64,000 bases of DNA from Pseudomonas sp. MWU15-20650 (GTDB taxonomy: Bacteria > Pseudomonadota > Gammaproteobacteria > Pseudomonadales > Pseudomonadaceae): positions 22,350 through 86,349 of the forward strand of contig NZ_JALJFG010000028.1 of the NCBI RefSeq assembly GCF_023242475.1, read 5' to 3'. A program made the translations under genes and the position numbers. The notes beneath the pieces were generated by a model. The model was not told where the DNA came from. It saw only the letters and a list, made by a program, of their open reading frames with translations, and searched no databases. Numbering within the stretch: the first letter of the stretch is position 1; each line of letters starts with the position of its first letter. Positions 24,578 to 33,734 of this stretch are shown in pieces.

Positions 24578-25349
24578 GTGGATGGGACGTGTGTTGCTCA
24601 TTGCTTGCGTGACATGGCTTTCAGGGTGTGCGGGGAAGGCTGCGCAGAGCTTTACGTTGGAGATGGATTTGCCGGCGGATTTCAAAGTTAAAACGGCGGC
24701 TAACTATTCTCCTGGCACAGGTGAGTTGTGCACATTGCCACGTCGGCGAGGCCAGAGACCAGAACGAAAGGTTTTCTTTACTGAGTACAACTCTGTGGCC
24801 ACTCGGGTGAGCTATGTATTGCCGCTGAATGAAACGGTAGAGGGGTGTCCGCTCGTATTACGCAGTATTGAGTTTGATTTTTATGCGAAGTGGGGGGCGC
24901 GGCACTCGGATGTTGGAGGCGATATTGCTGGTATTTCCATTCGAGATCGTTTGGAAGGTGATGTCGCTGGGATGCCTGAGTCGGGTGTTCAAAAGATACA
25001 TCGGCAATGTCGGTGGTATTTCCGGACGGTGGGGCCTGTGCATGCGATCACCAAAATTCTGTTATGCCGCCCAATGGACTCAGTGAGGCAGCCGCAAAAA
25101 AAAGGCGCGGGTGGTGTTGTGCAACGACATCAGCTACCGGGTAAAAAACTCAGAATGGGGCTGACGGTTATTGACGAAGAATTACCTGCTTTTGACGATA
25201 GATGGATAGCTGTACCGGGTGGGTGGAAGCGTTGCAGAGGCCAAAGTTTTGAGGACCTGGCCGCCTTTTGCGCTGGTAATACTACGGAGTTTAAGCCTAT
25301 CAAAATGCCTGATGGGCGCATATGTGATGTTTATCCAACATGCCAATAA
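24570..25349 (+). CDS. Cys-rich lipoprotein, probable immunity protein for the type VI lipase
   Basis: A roughly 259-residue lipoprotein. A short basic start and hydrophobic stretch (V-L-L-I-A-C-V-T-W) lead to the lipobox L-S-G-C. The mature part has about ten Cys spread to the C-terminus (ending Y-P-T-C-Q), suggesting disulfides in the periplasm. The TTG at 24570 has GGAGG nine bases upstream; ATG 24582 also gives a complete signal peptide. It sits between adaptor and lipase, the usual place of periplasmic lipoprotein immunity to type VI lipases. Family not recognised; base composition is more AT-rich than vgrG. Confidence 0.6.
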   Translation: MNRWMGRVLLIACVTWLSGCAGKAAQSFTLEMDLPADFKVKTAANYSPGTGELCTLPRRRGQRPERKVFFTEYNSVATRVSYVLPLNETVEGCPLVLRSIEFDFYAKWGARHSDVGGDIAGISIRDRLEGDVAGMPESGVQKIHRQCRWYFRTVGPVHAITKILLCRPMDSVRQPQKKGAGGVVQRHQLPGKKLRMGLTVIDEELPAFDDRWIAVPGGWKRCRGQSFEDLAAFCAGNTTEFKPIKMPDGRICDVYPTCQ

Positions 25350-25364
25350 TAGGGAGCGAGCATT

Positions 25365-27515
25365 ATGGAACTGGATGCAAGGAAGCAATCTTTTTTTAGC
25401 GACGAAATGCCTGCATGTGCATTGCGTGGCCAATGGGCGAGTTTTTGCTTGGTGGATGAAACGGGGAGTGGAAAAGCTTACGGTGGGCTTTCATACACTA
25501 TTCATGACAGCACCGGCCGCCGGTACGCCGGCAGATTGAATGGAGACGGTTTCGCCAAGCTGCAGGATTTTTATTGCGGTCCCATCATTCTTATCTTGGA
25601 TGAGTTGTATGGCGGGAATGAAGCACTCTATGACCGGCTGAGAACGCGCCTGACGTACAGGCTACCTATCACTGAGCTTCAAGTTCGCGCTGAACGAACA
25701 TACTTTTCCAACCCTGATGGCCAGCGTATCAAGGAGAATCCAACGCGGCAAAAAGGGGATCGCTTTTATCAAGTGGAGGTCAGTGATTTGGTTCGTCATG
25801 TCGCGCATCTACCCCGTTTGGCACCTACGGTTCACCGGCCTGAAACTCATGCACTGAAAATGATGGCCGACCTTGGATTCGGTCCGCCACAACCGACCCT
25901 TTCTGGGATCGTATTGTTCCCGAATCAACACACTGTGCTGGAAGTACGGCCATTGCGAGCATTGCGCCCGATGCTTTCCAATGAAGACGCGTTCTGCGCC
26001 TTGAACCTCTATCAGTTGGCTTTAATGTCGGCCCTGAGTTATTGCGACTTTGGCCAACAGCCTCCCGAGATGCCTAGGGATCAAGTCAGTTTTCCACGGG
26101 GCTCTACGGTTGGAAATCTGTTCGCTGAAAAGCTCTCGGGATATCAGGAAGCCTGGCGCGTTGATCCAAAGCAAGAGCAGCGTTTCTATCCGTTTTATGA
26201 AGAGGTTCCTTACTCCAGGCGTTTCGAGATCCTGCCTTTCGATCCAGAGTTGTACCCTGAAAATCGTCCGGAACTTAAGGACGACCAGGAGCATCCGGCA
26301 CGCTTACACTTTTTCGATGATGAAAAACAGGGTACTGACACCCAGGCTTTCATCACTCACCATGATGAGGTGATCCTGATTTCTGTGCGGGGAACGGTCA
26401 GCGGTGCCGACGTGCTGCGGGACGCAAACGCTCATCAGGTGGCTATTGCCGGCGGTGTTGGTAAAGCGCATGAGGGGTTTTATCAGGCTTACCTGGCGAT
26501 GAACGATTTCGTGCTTCGTTACCTCGACCAGTTTTACGAAAGGCAGCGAATAGTCATTTGCGGTCATAGCCTGGGCGGTGCGATTGCGTTGCTCTTGGCA
26601 GAAGGGCTGCGACGCGTCGCGGATCGCAACTACAACCCACTCCTCTACACCTACGGTGCCCCCCGCGCCGCCGACGCCGAATTCACGCGTGGCGCCTCGT
26701 CGCTGGTGCATCACCGCATCGTCAACCACAACGACCCCGTCCCCAGCGTCCCGGCGCCATGGATGAACACCACCGCCAAACTCTGGGTACCCGGGGCGAT
26801 CACGTTATTCAGCGCCCCCGCTCCTGGTGGCCTGTTGTTCGCCGCCGGGCTGGTACGGGTGGGCGGTAACGCCTATGAGCATCACGGTGAGCAGCATCAC
26901 TTCACGCCGATCACGCTCCCGGATGGAACCCATTCTTCGGTGTTATGGAAACCCGGTTGTGAATCCATTCAAGACGCCGGTTGCAATCGCGCCTTGCAAC
27001 TGCACGGTGATATGCCGCCCCGCGACAATTTGCTGAAACAGCTATTCCAGGCCAGCCAGCACTTCATGACTGCCAGCTACATCCCCGCGGCCTGGGCCAC
27101 ATTACGACGCTGGCAACAAACCCTGGATAGCCAAGGCCCTCTGGTTACCCCGAGGGAGTTTGAGTTGCTCGACCGAGCCCTCGAAGACATGCGCGAGCAG
27201 TTGAGGGGCAAACGGCGTGAACGTGCCCGTCGGCGGCCGGCCAATGAGCGTAGTCATGAAACCAACGACGCCTTGAACGCGGAGATAGACCGGTTGCATA
27301 CCAGCCGCGAGCGCCTCGCCAGCCTGCGCTGGCGGCGCCTTGAGGCTCGTGATGTGTATGGCAGTTGCGCGCGCTCCGTGCACCTGCAACCCAGCCTCAC
27401 GCGCTGGTTCAGCCATCGCGAAAACCGCGAGTTATCCCAACTCGCCAGTATCCCGCCAGCCTCTCACAACGAGCGGGGAAGGGCGCAGACACTGGACATC
27501 GACTCGGTCGTCTAG
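25365..27515 (+). CDS. Class 3 lipase, probable type VI antibacterial effector
   Basis: A 716-residue protein with a central fungal-type (class 3) lipase domain at about 330-515. Catalytic residues visible are Ser402 in G-H-S-L-G-G, Asp457 in H-N-D-P-V-P and a His in the H-H-G-E-Q-H-H-F stretch (506-512). The roughly 320-residue N-terminus is unrecognised and may bind the adaptor. Residues about 590-680 are Arg/Glu-rich and probably coiled coil. GGGAGCGAG precedes the ATG. With VgrG, adaptor and lipoprotein upstream it fits a phospholipase effector. The first two-thirds look more AT-rich than the last third. Confidence 0.8.
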   Translation: MELDARKQSFFSDEMPACALRGQWASFCLVDETGSGKAYGGLSYTIHDSTGRRYAGRLNGDGFAKLQDFYCGPIILILDELYGGNEALYDRLRTRLTYRLPITELQVRAERTYFSNPDGQRIKENPTRQKGDRFYQVEVSDLVRHVAHLPRLAPTVHRPETHALKMMADLGFGPPQPTLSGIVLFPNQHTVLEVRPLRALRPMLSNEDAFCALNLYQLALMSALSYCDFGQQPPEMPRDQVSFPRGSTVGNLFAEKLSGYQEAWRVDPKQEQRFYPFYEEVPYSRRFEILPFDPELYPENRPELKDDQEHPARLHFFDDEKQGTDTQAFITHHDEVILISVRGTVSGADVLRDANAHQVAIAGGVGKAHEGFYQAYLAMNDFVLRYLDQFYERQRIVICGHSLGGAIALLLAEGLRRVADRNYNPLLYTYGAPRAADAEFTRGASSLVHHRIVNHNDPVPSVPAPWMNTTAKLWVPGAITLFSAPAPGGLLFAAGLVRVGGNAYEHHGEQHHFTPITLPDGTHSSVLWKPGCESIQDAGCNRALQLHGDMPPRDNLLKQLFQASQHFMTASYIPAAWATLRRWQQTLDSQGPLVTPREFELLDRALEDMREQLRGKRRERARRRPANERSHETNDALNAEIDRLHTSRERLASLRWRRLEARDVYGSCARSVHLQPSLTRWFSHRENRELSQLASIPPASHNERGRAQTLDIDSVV

Positions 27516-27524
27516 CCGACTGGG

Positions 27525-28760
27525 TTACACAAACTCCACCTGGGCCGGCTGCCGCTTCATCAGCACCTGGCCGTTACGGATCGAGTACAAGGGCAGGCCC
27601 TGGCTGCGAATCACTTCATAGTCGCTGTCGGCCGACAGGATCAACAGGTTGGCCGGTCGACCGGCCTCCAGGCCGTACCGGTCGCCCAGGGCCATGGCCT
27701 TGGCACTGTTATCGGTGACCAGGTCCAGGGCAGTTTGCAGGTTGCGGTAGCCGAGCATATGACAGATGTGCAAACCGGCCTCGAGGATCCGCAGGATATT
27801 GCCGTTACCCAGGGGGTACCAGGGATCGACGATGGAGTCCTGGCCGAAACAGACGTTCATGCCGGCTTCGAGCAGTTCGTTTACGCGCGTGACGCCACGG
27901 CGTTTCGGGAAACTGTCGAAGCGGCCCTGCAGGTGGATGCTTTCGGTGGGACAGGAGACGAAGCTGATGCCGGAATGCCCCAGCAGGCGAAACAGTTTGG
28001 CGCAGTAGGCGTTGTCATAGGAGCCCATGGCCGTGGTGTGGCTGGCGGTGACGCGGGCGCCCATCCCGCGGCTGCGGGCTTCTTCAGCGAGAACTTCGAG
28101 AAAGCGCGAGTGAGGGTCATCGGTTTCATCACAGTGCACGTCGACCAGGCAACCGGTGCGTTCGGCCAGGTCCATGAGGAACTTCACCGAACTTACCCCT
28201 TGGTCGCGGGTGTACTCGAAGTGCGGGATGCCGCCGATTACGTCGGCACCCAGGCGAATGGCTTCTTCCATCAGTTCGCGGCCATTGCGGAACGACTCGA
28301 TGCCCTCCTGGGGAAAGGCCACGATTTGCAGGTCGATCAGGTGCCTGCTTTCTTCGCGTACTTCCAACAGGGCTTTGAGCGCGGTGAGGTCTGGGTCGGT
28401 GACGTCGACATGGGTGCGCACGTGCTGGATACCGTGGGCCGCGAGGGCCTGGATGGTTTTTTTTGCGCGGGTCTTGGTGTCTGCCTGGGTAATGGTGGCT
28501 TTGCGTTCACCCCAGCATTCGATGCCTTCAAACAGAGTCCCGCTCATGTTCCAGCGCGGTTCGCCGGCAGTGAGGGTGGCGTCGAGGTGAATGTGTGGTT
28601 CGACGAAGGGCGGTATCACCAGGTTGCCGGCGGCGTCCAGGTCTCCCGCCGTCAGTGTCGGCAACCCCGTTTGCGCGGTAATGCTGGCGATCCGGCCGTG
28701 TTCCAGGTGCAGATCATGCAGGCCTTCACGGTTGCGCAGGCGGGCGTTGATGATATGCAT
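27525..28760 (-). CDS. codA: Cytosine deaminase
   Basis: A 411-residue amidohydrolase converting cytosine to uracil and ammonia in pyrimidine salvage. Metal ligands and active-site motifs are present in order: H-I-H-L-D, H-V-R-T-H-V-D, H-C-D-E, S-H-T-T-A-M and F-G-Q-D-S-I-V-D-P-W-Y. Length matches E. coli CodA (427). GAGGA lies eight bases before ATG 28760; TTG 28766 is rejected. It follows codB by about 50 bases in one operon and converges with the lipase gene, leaving nine bases between. Confidence 0.92.
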   Translation of the reverse strand: MHIINARLRNREGLHDLHLEHGRIASITAQTGLPTLTAGDLDAAGNLVIPPFVEPHIHLDATLTAGEPRWNMSGTLFEGIECWGERKATITQADTKTRAKKTIQALAAHGIQHVRTHVDVTDPDLTALKALLEVREESRHLIDLQIVAFPQEGIESFRNGRELMEEAIRLGADVIGGIPHFEYTRDQGVSSVKFLMDLAERTGCLVDVHCDETDDPHSRFLEVLAEEARSRGMGARVTASHTTAMGSYDNAYCAKLFRLLGHSGISFVSCPTESIHLQGRFDSFPKRRGVTRVNELLEAGMNVCFGQDSIVDPWYPLGNGNILRILEAGLHICHMLGYRNLQTALDLVTDNSAKAMALGDRYGLEAGRPANLLILSADSDYEVIRSQGLPLYSIRNGQVLMKRQPAQVEFV

Positions 28761-28809
28761 GGGCAAGTTCCTCTTGGCAAAAAAAGTCAGGCAGACAGCC
28801 GCCGGATCA

Positions 28810-30078
28810 TCAGGGTGATACTGATGCCCAGGCGGTCATAGTGCGTAGTATGGCGCTGAGCAGCAGGTAGGTCAGTGACGCGGCAACAATTCCCACCAAC
28901 GGTGCGACCCACGGCGAGTTGAACGCCAGCACCGTGCCCACCGCATACGCTGCCAGCCCCGGCCAGTTGAACGCCGGCAGGCGCGCATCCGCCAGGCGTG
29001 GGTATTGGCCTCGATAGCGATAGAAAAAGTCTGCCATGATCACTCCGCCAATCGGCGGGATTACCGTGCCAAGCAGGATCAGGTACGGCACCAGCATGTC
29101 GTACATGCCCAGCAGGGCGAGCAGGGTACCGATCACCGCACCGGCCAGGGTCACGGTCTTGCGGCGCTGGGTGCGCAGCAGGTTGCAACCGGCAACGGCG
29201 AAGTTGTAGATGGTATTGTCCTGGGTGCTCCAGATGTTGAGCAGCAGCATGGCCATCGCCGCCATGGCGAAACCTTGCAGCAGCAAGACTTCCACCACGT
29301 CCGGTTGTTGATAGACGATGGCCCCGTAGGCCCCGATCAACACCATCAAGCCATTGCCGATAAAAAAGCCGATCAGGCTGGCCAGCACCGCGACTTTGGC
29401 GGAGCGGGCAAACCGTGTCCAGTTGGTGGCCTGGGTCGCGCCGCTGACAAAGGTGCCGAACACCAAGGTGATGGCCGTGGACACGTCCAGCTCAGCGGTT
29501 GGTACTACCGCCAGCAGGCCATCCAGCCCGCCGACCTTTACGGTGGCGACCCACATCGACAGCAACAGCAGAATGCCCATGGCCGGCACCGCAATGTAGG
29601 ACAGGATTTCCAACCCGCGATACCCCACGTACGCCGTGGCGCAAAACAACAGGCCGAATACCACCATCAACGCCTGCACACTGTCCTGGCTCAATTCGAA
29701 ATACTTGCCCAGCACCACTGCGGCCGTCGCGGTACCCCAGGCATACCAGCCAATCTGGGTGAATCCGAGGATCAAGTCACTGAGCTTGCTGCCCACTTCG
29801 CCAAAGCAGAAGCGCCCCATCAGCACCGAGTTCAGGCCGCTTTTGAACGCGACGTAACCCAGGCCTGCGGCGTAGATACCCAACAGCAGGTTACCCAAGG
29901 CCACGACACCGAGCATGTCGGTGAAGCTGAACGCGACCCCCAGCTTGCCGCCGGCAAACATGGTGGCGGTAAAAAACGTGAAGCCCAGCAGCACCATGGC
30001 CGTGGACGCCAGGCCCTTGCGCGCGTGCAGGGGTACTTCGCTGAGGGGGTAGTCGTTTCCCGGTGCTTGCTGCGTCAT
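28810..30078 (-). CDS. codB: Cytosine permease (NCS1 family)
   Basis: A 422-residue, 12-helix cytosine:proton symporter of the inner membrane. The N-terminus D-Y-P-L-S-E-V-P is characteristic of CodB, and length matches E. coli CodB (419). F-T-Q-I-G-W-Y-A-W-G and N-I-W-S-T-Q-D-N-T-I-Y-N-F are family signatures. GGAG upstream supports the ATG at 30078; a longer frame from 30168 would add 30 non-conserved residues. First gene of codBA. Confidence 0.9.
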   Translation of the reverse strand: MTQQAPGNDYPLSEVPLHARKGLASTAMVLLGFTFFTATMFAGGKLGVAFSFTDMLGVVALGNLLLGIYAAGLGYVAFKSGLNSVLMGRFCFGEVGSKLSDLILGFTQIGWYAWGTATAAVVLGKYFELSQDSVQALMVVFGLLFCATAYVGYRGLEILSYIAVPAMGILLLLSMWVATVKVGGLDGLLAVVPTAELDVSTAITLVFGTFVSGATQATNWTRFARSAKVAVLASLIGFFIGNGLMVLIGAYGAIVYQQPDVVEVLLLQGFAMAAMAMLLLNIWSTQDNTIYNFAVAGCNLLRTQRRKTVTLAGAVIGTLLALLGMYDMLVPYLILLGTVIPPIGGVIMADFFYRYRGQYPRLADARLPAFNWPGLAAYAVGTVLAFNSPWVAPLVGIVAASLTYLLLSAILRTMTAWASVSP

Positions 30079-30246
30079 GTGCCTTGCTCCCTGAGTGAGT
30101 GACGCAGGCTCACTGCACCGTGCGTGCCAAAACAGCCGCAGTGACGCGCGCACAGTATTTATAGCCAATCAGGGGTAAATCACCGGCAGGATCGTGCGTC
30201 GTGCCCCGTCAGGCGCGAAAGCGGTGCAGCCGTGAGACAAGTTGGA

Positions 30247-30870
30247 TCAATCGAACAGTGTCTGTGTGGTCTCGCCGCGATGAAACGCAAAGGCGGCCTC
30301 AAGGTCACTTTCGATGGTGCGCCCACGGGACAGCGGCGGTAGGTTGTCCAAGGCGAAAAAGCCGACCTCGGTGGTTTCGAAGCCCGCCATCGGGGCCAGT
30401 TGGTCCACCCGATCACACAGGAAATACAACTTGTAGAAGTCTCGCACATCCGGCCGATACAAGCCCTTGGCCTTGTGCGTGACGCTGTACAGCGCCCGCG
30501 CCGTTACCGTCAGACCGGCTTCCTCGCGGATCTCCTTGATGATGTTTTCCGCCGCCGACAATCCGATATCGGCATAGCCACCCGGCAGCGCCCAGCAGCC
30601 ATCGGTCAATTCCCGTACCAGCAGAATCCGGTCGCCCTCGATCACCGCACCGCGCACGTCGATCATGGGGGTTGAATAACGCTTGGCGAAGTCCGAGACC
30701 AGGCCGGTGATGCGTTCCAGGGGAACATCGGCCAATTGCGCAAGCATGCTGTGGGCAATCTCGGCGATCTCCTCCAGGCGCTCGCGTTCGAAATCATCGG
30801 TGCAAAAGTACAGTCCGGTAGACGCCAGCGCCTGCAAGCGTTTGGCTTGGGCCAGCCAGGTGTTTTCCAT
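30247..30870 (-). CDS. NUDIX hydrolase with N-terminal Nudix_N domain
   Basis: A 207-residue enzyme: helical N-terminal domain (about 1-65) and a Nudix fold (about 68-200). The Nudix box G-G-Y-A-D-I-G-L-S-A-A-E-N-I-I-K-E-I-R-E has Leu where many have the first Glu and Lys for the Arg, a variation seen in this YjhB-like subgroup; the R-E-E core is intact. Substrate is probably a nucleoside diphosphate derivative such as ADP-ribose. AGGAG seven bases upstream sets ATG 30870. Confidence 0.82.
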   Translation of the reverse strand: MENTWLAQAKRLQALASTGLYFCTDDFERERLEEIAEIAHSMLAQLADVPLERITGLVSDFAKRYSTPMIDVRGAVIEGDRILLVRELTDGCWALPGGYADIGLSAAENIIKEIREEAGLTVTARALYSVTHKAKGLYRPDVRDFYKLYFLCDRVDQLAPMAGFETTEVGFFALDNLPPLSRGRTIESDLEAAFAFHRGETTQTLFD

Positions 30871-30926
30871 GGTGTTCTCCTGGGTACCGAGCAATGACTA
30901 CGGGTTGAAGGGGGCGACAGCAGCCG

Positions 30927-30957
30927 TAAAAAAACCACCGCCAGGGTGGTTTTTTTA
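30927..30957 (-). terminator. Terminator downstream of queD
   Basis: A perfect stem (TAAAAAAACCACC with its complement) around a short GCCA-type loop, flanked by seven A and seven T, lies 11 bases after the queD stop. The symmetry means it could end transcription in both directions. Confidence 0.88.
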
Positions 30958-30967
30958 CGTCGCCGGT

Positions 30968-31324
30968 TTACTCACCGCGATAGATGCAACCGCTGGTGCA
31001 CGTCTCATGGATACGAATCGCACTGAGTTCGGGCAGCAAAGGTTTCAATTCATTCCAGATCCACTTGGCCAGCACTTCGCTGGTGGGGTTTTCCAGGCCG
31101 GGGATGTCATTGAGGTAGTTGTGGTCGAGGCGCTCATAGAGTGGCTTGAAAATCGCCTTGATCTCCGAGAAGTCGCGAATCCAGCCGGTATGGGGATCCA
31201 GGTCGCCGCTCAGATGGATCGCCACCTTGAACGAATGCCCGTGCAGGCGCCCGCATTTGTGGCCTTGCGGTACGTGCGGCAGGCGATGGGCGGATTCGAA
31301 TGTAAATTCCTTGAAGATTTCCAC
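30968..31324 (-). CDS. queD: 6-carboxy-tetrahydropterin synthase
   Basis: A 118-residue T-fold enzyme making 6-carboxy-5,6,7,8-tetrahydropterin for queuosine. Zn ligands are F-E-S-A-H-R-L and L-H-G-H-S-F; the catalytic Cys is in G-H-K-C-G-R and the end reads E-T-C-T-S-G-C-I-Y. A GTG at 31324 gives the usual N-terminus (M-E-I-F-K-E-F-T-F); the longer frame upstream has no homology. A strong terminator follows. Confidence 0.9.
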   Translation of the reverse strand: MEIFKEFTFESAHRLPHVPQGHKCGRLHGHSFKVAIHLSGDLDPHTGWIRDFSEIKAIFKPLYERLDHNYLNDIPGLENPTSEVLAKWIWNELKPLLPELSAIRIHETCTSGCIYRGE

Positions 31325-31400
31325 AGTATTTTCAGCTCGGTCAGGTATCTGGCAGGCGGCGAGTTTAACAGCTTGATCCCATCCCGCGCATACCGCTTGG

Positions 31401-32480
31401 TCATAGCACCTGCAAGTGCTCGCCCAATTTGCCGTTGTCGGCCAAGTCCAGGAACTCATCCCCCAACCGCCGGCTTTCACTCATCGCCGTTTGCCAGTAC
31501 TTGTTGCGGCTTGTGTCATCGCCCATGAAGCGCTTGAAGTCGCTGCGGTCCGGCAATTTGCCGTGGGGCAGGCGAGCCAGGTAGTCCTTAGAGGGCGCCA
31601 GCAGCAACACATCCTGCAAGCCCTGTGGGTTGCTGCGTCGCCATGGCAGGCTTTTGTCGAACCAGCCTGGGATGACCCGGTCGGTAAAGTGCGGGTACAG
31701 CACGATGTCGTTGCCGTGGTAGGGCAGGTCAAGGTGGTAGTCCAGCAGGCCACCGTCGCGGTAGGTACCCGCGCCGGCCCCAGGCAGGTCGCGTACGCCT
31801 TGCATCACCATGGGGATCGAGCCGGACGCCAGCAATGCTTGGCGCAGGTTGCCCAACCGCAGGTCCAGGAAGCGCGACGGGAAATCCTTCAGCGGATGCA
31901 CTGGCGGGGCCTGGCGCGGGTCGTGGATGATCAGCCGTTCGAAGTGCCGTGACAGGCGTGCGCGGCCCCGCAGGTTATCGGCGATCACCGAGGACAGCCC
32001 TAGCCCCAGCCGCCCACGGTGATCATCGGCGAGCAAGCCGTGGCTCTTGACCACCATGATATTGAGGCGATAGTCGGGGTTGCCCAGCACCTGCGCATCA
32101 CGGCCGGCCAGCAGGTCATCGAGCATGCGCTCGCAGCTCCGGCTGACTTCGGCCATGGTCACGCCTTTGGCGAAGCGCTGTTCGTTATACAGGCGGCCCA
32201 AGTCCAGCAAGCCTTGCACCGGGTCGGGCAGGCAGGCGCTGGCAAACCGCCAGGAACCGATGGACGCGCCGATCAGTGCACGTTCGCGCGGCGCGCGCGG
32301 CAACCAGTCGCCGAACAGCGCCAAGTCCAGGCCCTGGATGCCCAAGGCCTTGGGGCCGCCCGCCGCACCGGGTAGGATGCCGACGTCAGCCGGTTGCAGG
32401 CCCTGTTCGCGAATGCGCGAACAGGCGCGTTTACCGGCCTTGAGGGTCAAGGCGCGGAATGGGATATGGATGGCTGTCAT
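31401..32480 (-). CDS. Patatin-like phospholipase family protein
   Basis: A 359-residue patatin-fold protein. The nucleophile elbow G-A-S-I-G-S-W (G-x-S-x-G) and the D-G-G of Y-R-D-G-G-L-L-D-Y-H form the Ser-Asp dyad; the glycine-rich oxyanion loop is replaced by a G-A-A-G-G-P-K stretch. No signal peptide is visible, so it is probably cytoplasmic or peripheral. Lipid substrate unknown. ATG 32480 is chosen because the 27 residues before it are low-complexity and would enter the bqs promoter. Confidence 0.75.
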   Translation of the reverse strand: MTAIHIPFRALTLKAGKRACSRIREQGLQPADVGILPGAAGGPKALGIQGLDLALFGDWLPRAPRERALIGASIGSWRFASACLPDPVQGLLDLGRLYNEQRFAKGVTMAEVSRSCERMLDDLLAGRDAQVLGNPDYRLNIMVVKSHGLLADDHRGRLGLGLSSVIADNLRGRARLSRHFERLIIHDPRQAPPVHPLKDFPSRFLDLRLGNLRQALLASGSIPMVMQGVRDLPGAGAGTYRDGGLLDYHLDLPYHGNDIVLYPHFTDRVIPGWFDKSLPWRRSNPQGLQDVLLLAPSKDYLARLPHGKLPDRSDFKRFMGDDTSRNKYWQTAMSESRRLGDEFLDLADNGKLGEHLQVL

Positions 32481-32569
32481 ACCGGGTCTCTTTTGACGCG
32501 AGCGGGGCAGTATAGGAAATCTCGCAGGGCGATGGGCGCGCGACGTGTCGAAAATTGCCATGGTGGCAA

Positions 32570-32585
32570 TTCAGTTTCAGTTAAG
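32570..32585 (+). promoter_or_regulatory. Candidate BqsR box
   Basis: TTCAG, six bases, TTAAG matches the described BqsR tandem site TTAAG-N6-TTAAG with one mismatch. It lies 157 bases before the PepSY-bqsRS operon, which suggests autoregulation. Short direct repeats of this sort can occur by chance. Confidence 0.5.
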
Positions 32586-32742
32586 TTGCGGCGATTACCG
32601 TGGAGCCCCTGGGACATCCACCCTGGAATGGGCCGTTGCATGAAAACCCGGACCGTCTTGGCCGGCGCCCGTATCATCGCTCTCACGCCAGTTTGGCTCA
32701 TACCCGTCAACGGGCTGGCCTCACGGAACATCAGGATACGTC

Positions 32743-33066
32743 ATGAAGGTAAATCTACGCGCGGGCAGTCAAGTGGCATTGGTGTTGCTGCTGATCAGCT
32801 CAAGTCTGGCAGCCCATGACCTCGGTCAGGACGACGCCTTGCGCCTGCGCCAGAAGGGCGTCATTGCCCCGTTGGAACACTTGCTGGGCCCGGCATTAGA
32901 ACGCTACCCCGGTGCCAGGCTGCTGGATGCCGAGCTTGAAGAGCACAAGGATCGTCCGGTGCGCTATATCTATGACATCGAGCTGTTGACCGTCGACGGG
33001 GTGGTGCGCGAGATCGAGCTCGACGCCAGCACCGGTGAGTTGCTCAAAGATAAGGAAGACGACTGA
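32743..33066 (+). CDS. PepSY-domain periplasmic protein
   Basis: A 107-residue exported protein with a signal peptide (cleavage near S-L-A-A, residue 24) and one PepSY domain (about 35-103; Y-I-Y-D-I-E-L-L and L-D-A-S-T-G-E-L). Such proteins often accompany two-component systems and modulate the sensor or bind metal. AGGATAC precedes the ATG. The stop overlaps the response-regulator start (TGATG), so the two are co-translated. Confidence 0.82.
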   Translation: MKVNLRAGSQVALVLLLISSSLAAHDLGQDDALRLRQKGVIAPLEHLLGPALERYPGARLLDAELEEHKDRPVRYIYDIELLTVDGVVREIELDASTGELLKDKEDD

Positions 33067-33734
33067 TGCGCCTGCTTCTGGTGGAGGATAACGTGCCACT
33101 GGCCGATGAGTTGGTGGCCGGCCTGCAGCGCCAGGGCTACGCGGTGGATTGGCTGGCCGATGGGCGTGACGCTGTCTATCAGGGCCGTAGCGAGCCCTAT
33201 GACCTGATCATTCTTGACTTGGGCCTGCCCGGTTTACCCGGGCTTGAGGTGTTGGCCCAATGGCGGGCAGCCGCCTTGGCCACGCCGGTGCTGGTCCTGA
33301 CCGCGCGTGACTCCTGGGCCGAGCGTATCGAAGGGCTCAAGGCCGGTGCCGATGATTACCTGAGCAAACCCTTTCATCCCGAAGAACTGCACCTGCGTAT
33401 CCAGGCGCTATTACGCCGCTCCCATGGCCAAGCCAACCAGCCCACCTTGCAAGCTGCCGGCTTGCACCTGGATGAAGGGCGTCAGTGCGTGCTGCGCGAT
33501 GGCGCCGAGATCCAACTGACGGCCGCCGAGTTTCGCCTGCTGCGCTACTTCATGCTGCACCCCGAGCAGATCCTGTCGAAAAGCCACCTGGCCGAGCATT
33601 TGTATGACGGCGAGACTGAGCGCGATTCCAATGTGTTGGAAGTACACGTCAACCATTTGCGCCGCAAATTGGGGCGCAACGTGATCGAAACCCGGCGCGG
33701 CCAAGGTTACCGGTTTGGTGCCACACCGGCATGA
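33066..33734 (+). CDS. bqsR: OmpR-family response regulator, BqsR-like
   Basis: A 222-residue regulator: receiver domain (1-115) with phospho-acceptor Asp51 in L-I-I-L-D-L-G-L-P-G and switch Lys in S-K-P-F-H; winged-helix DNA-binding domain (125-220; V-E-V/L-E-V-H-V-N-H-L-R-R-K-L). Order PepSY-regulator-sensor next to two chemoreceptors and an antiporter matches the P. aeruginosa bqsRS (carRS) neighbourhood, which responds to ferrous iron or calcium. It overlaps both neighbours (TGATG, ATGA). Confidence 0.82.
   Translation: MRLLLVEDNVPLADELVAGLQRQGYAVDWLADGRDAVYQGRSEPYDLIILDLGLPGLPGLEVLAQWRAAALATPVLVLTARDSWAERIEGLKAGADDYLSKPFHPEELHLRIQALLRRSHGQANQPTLQAAGLHLDEGRQCVLRDGAEIQLTAAEFRLLRYFMLHPEQILSKSHLAEHLYDGETERDSNVLEVHVNHLRRKLGRNVIETRRGQGYRFGATPA

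Noticed and set aside
32253..32258. GGAACC on the plus strand inside the patatin gene
   Set aside because: No CCAC half at the right spacing and no downstream gene in that direction.
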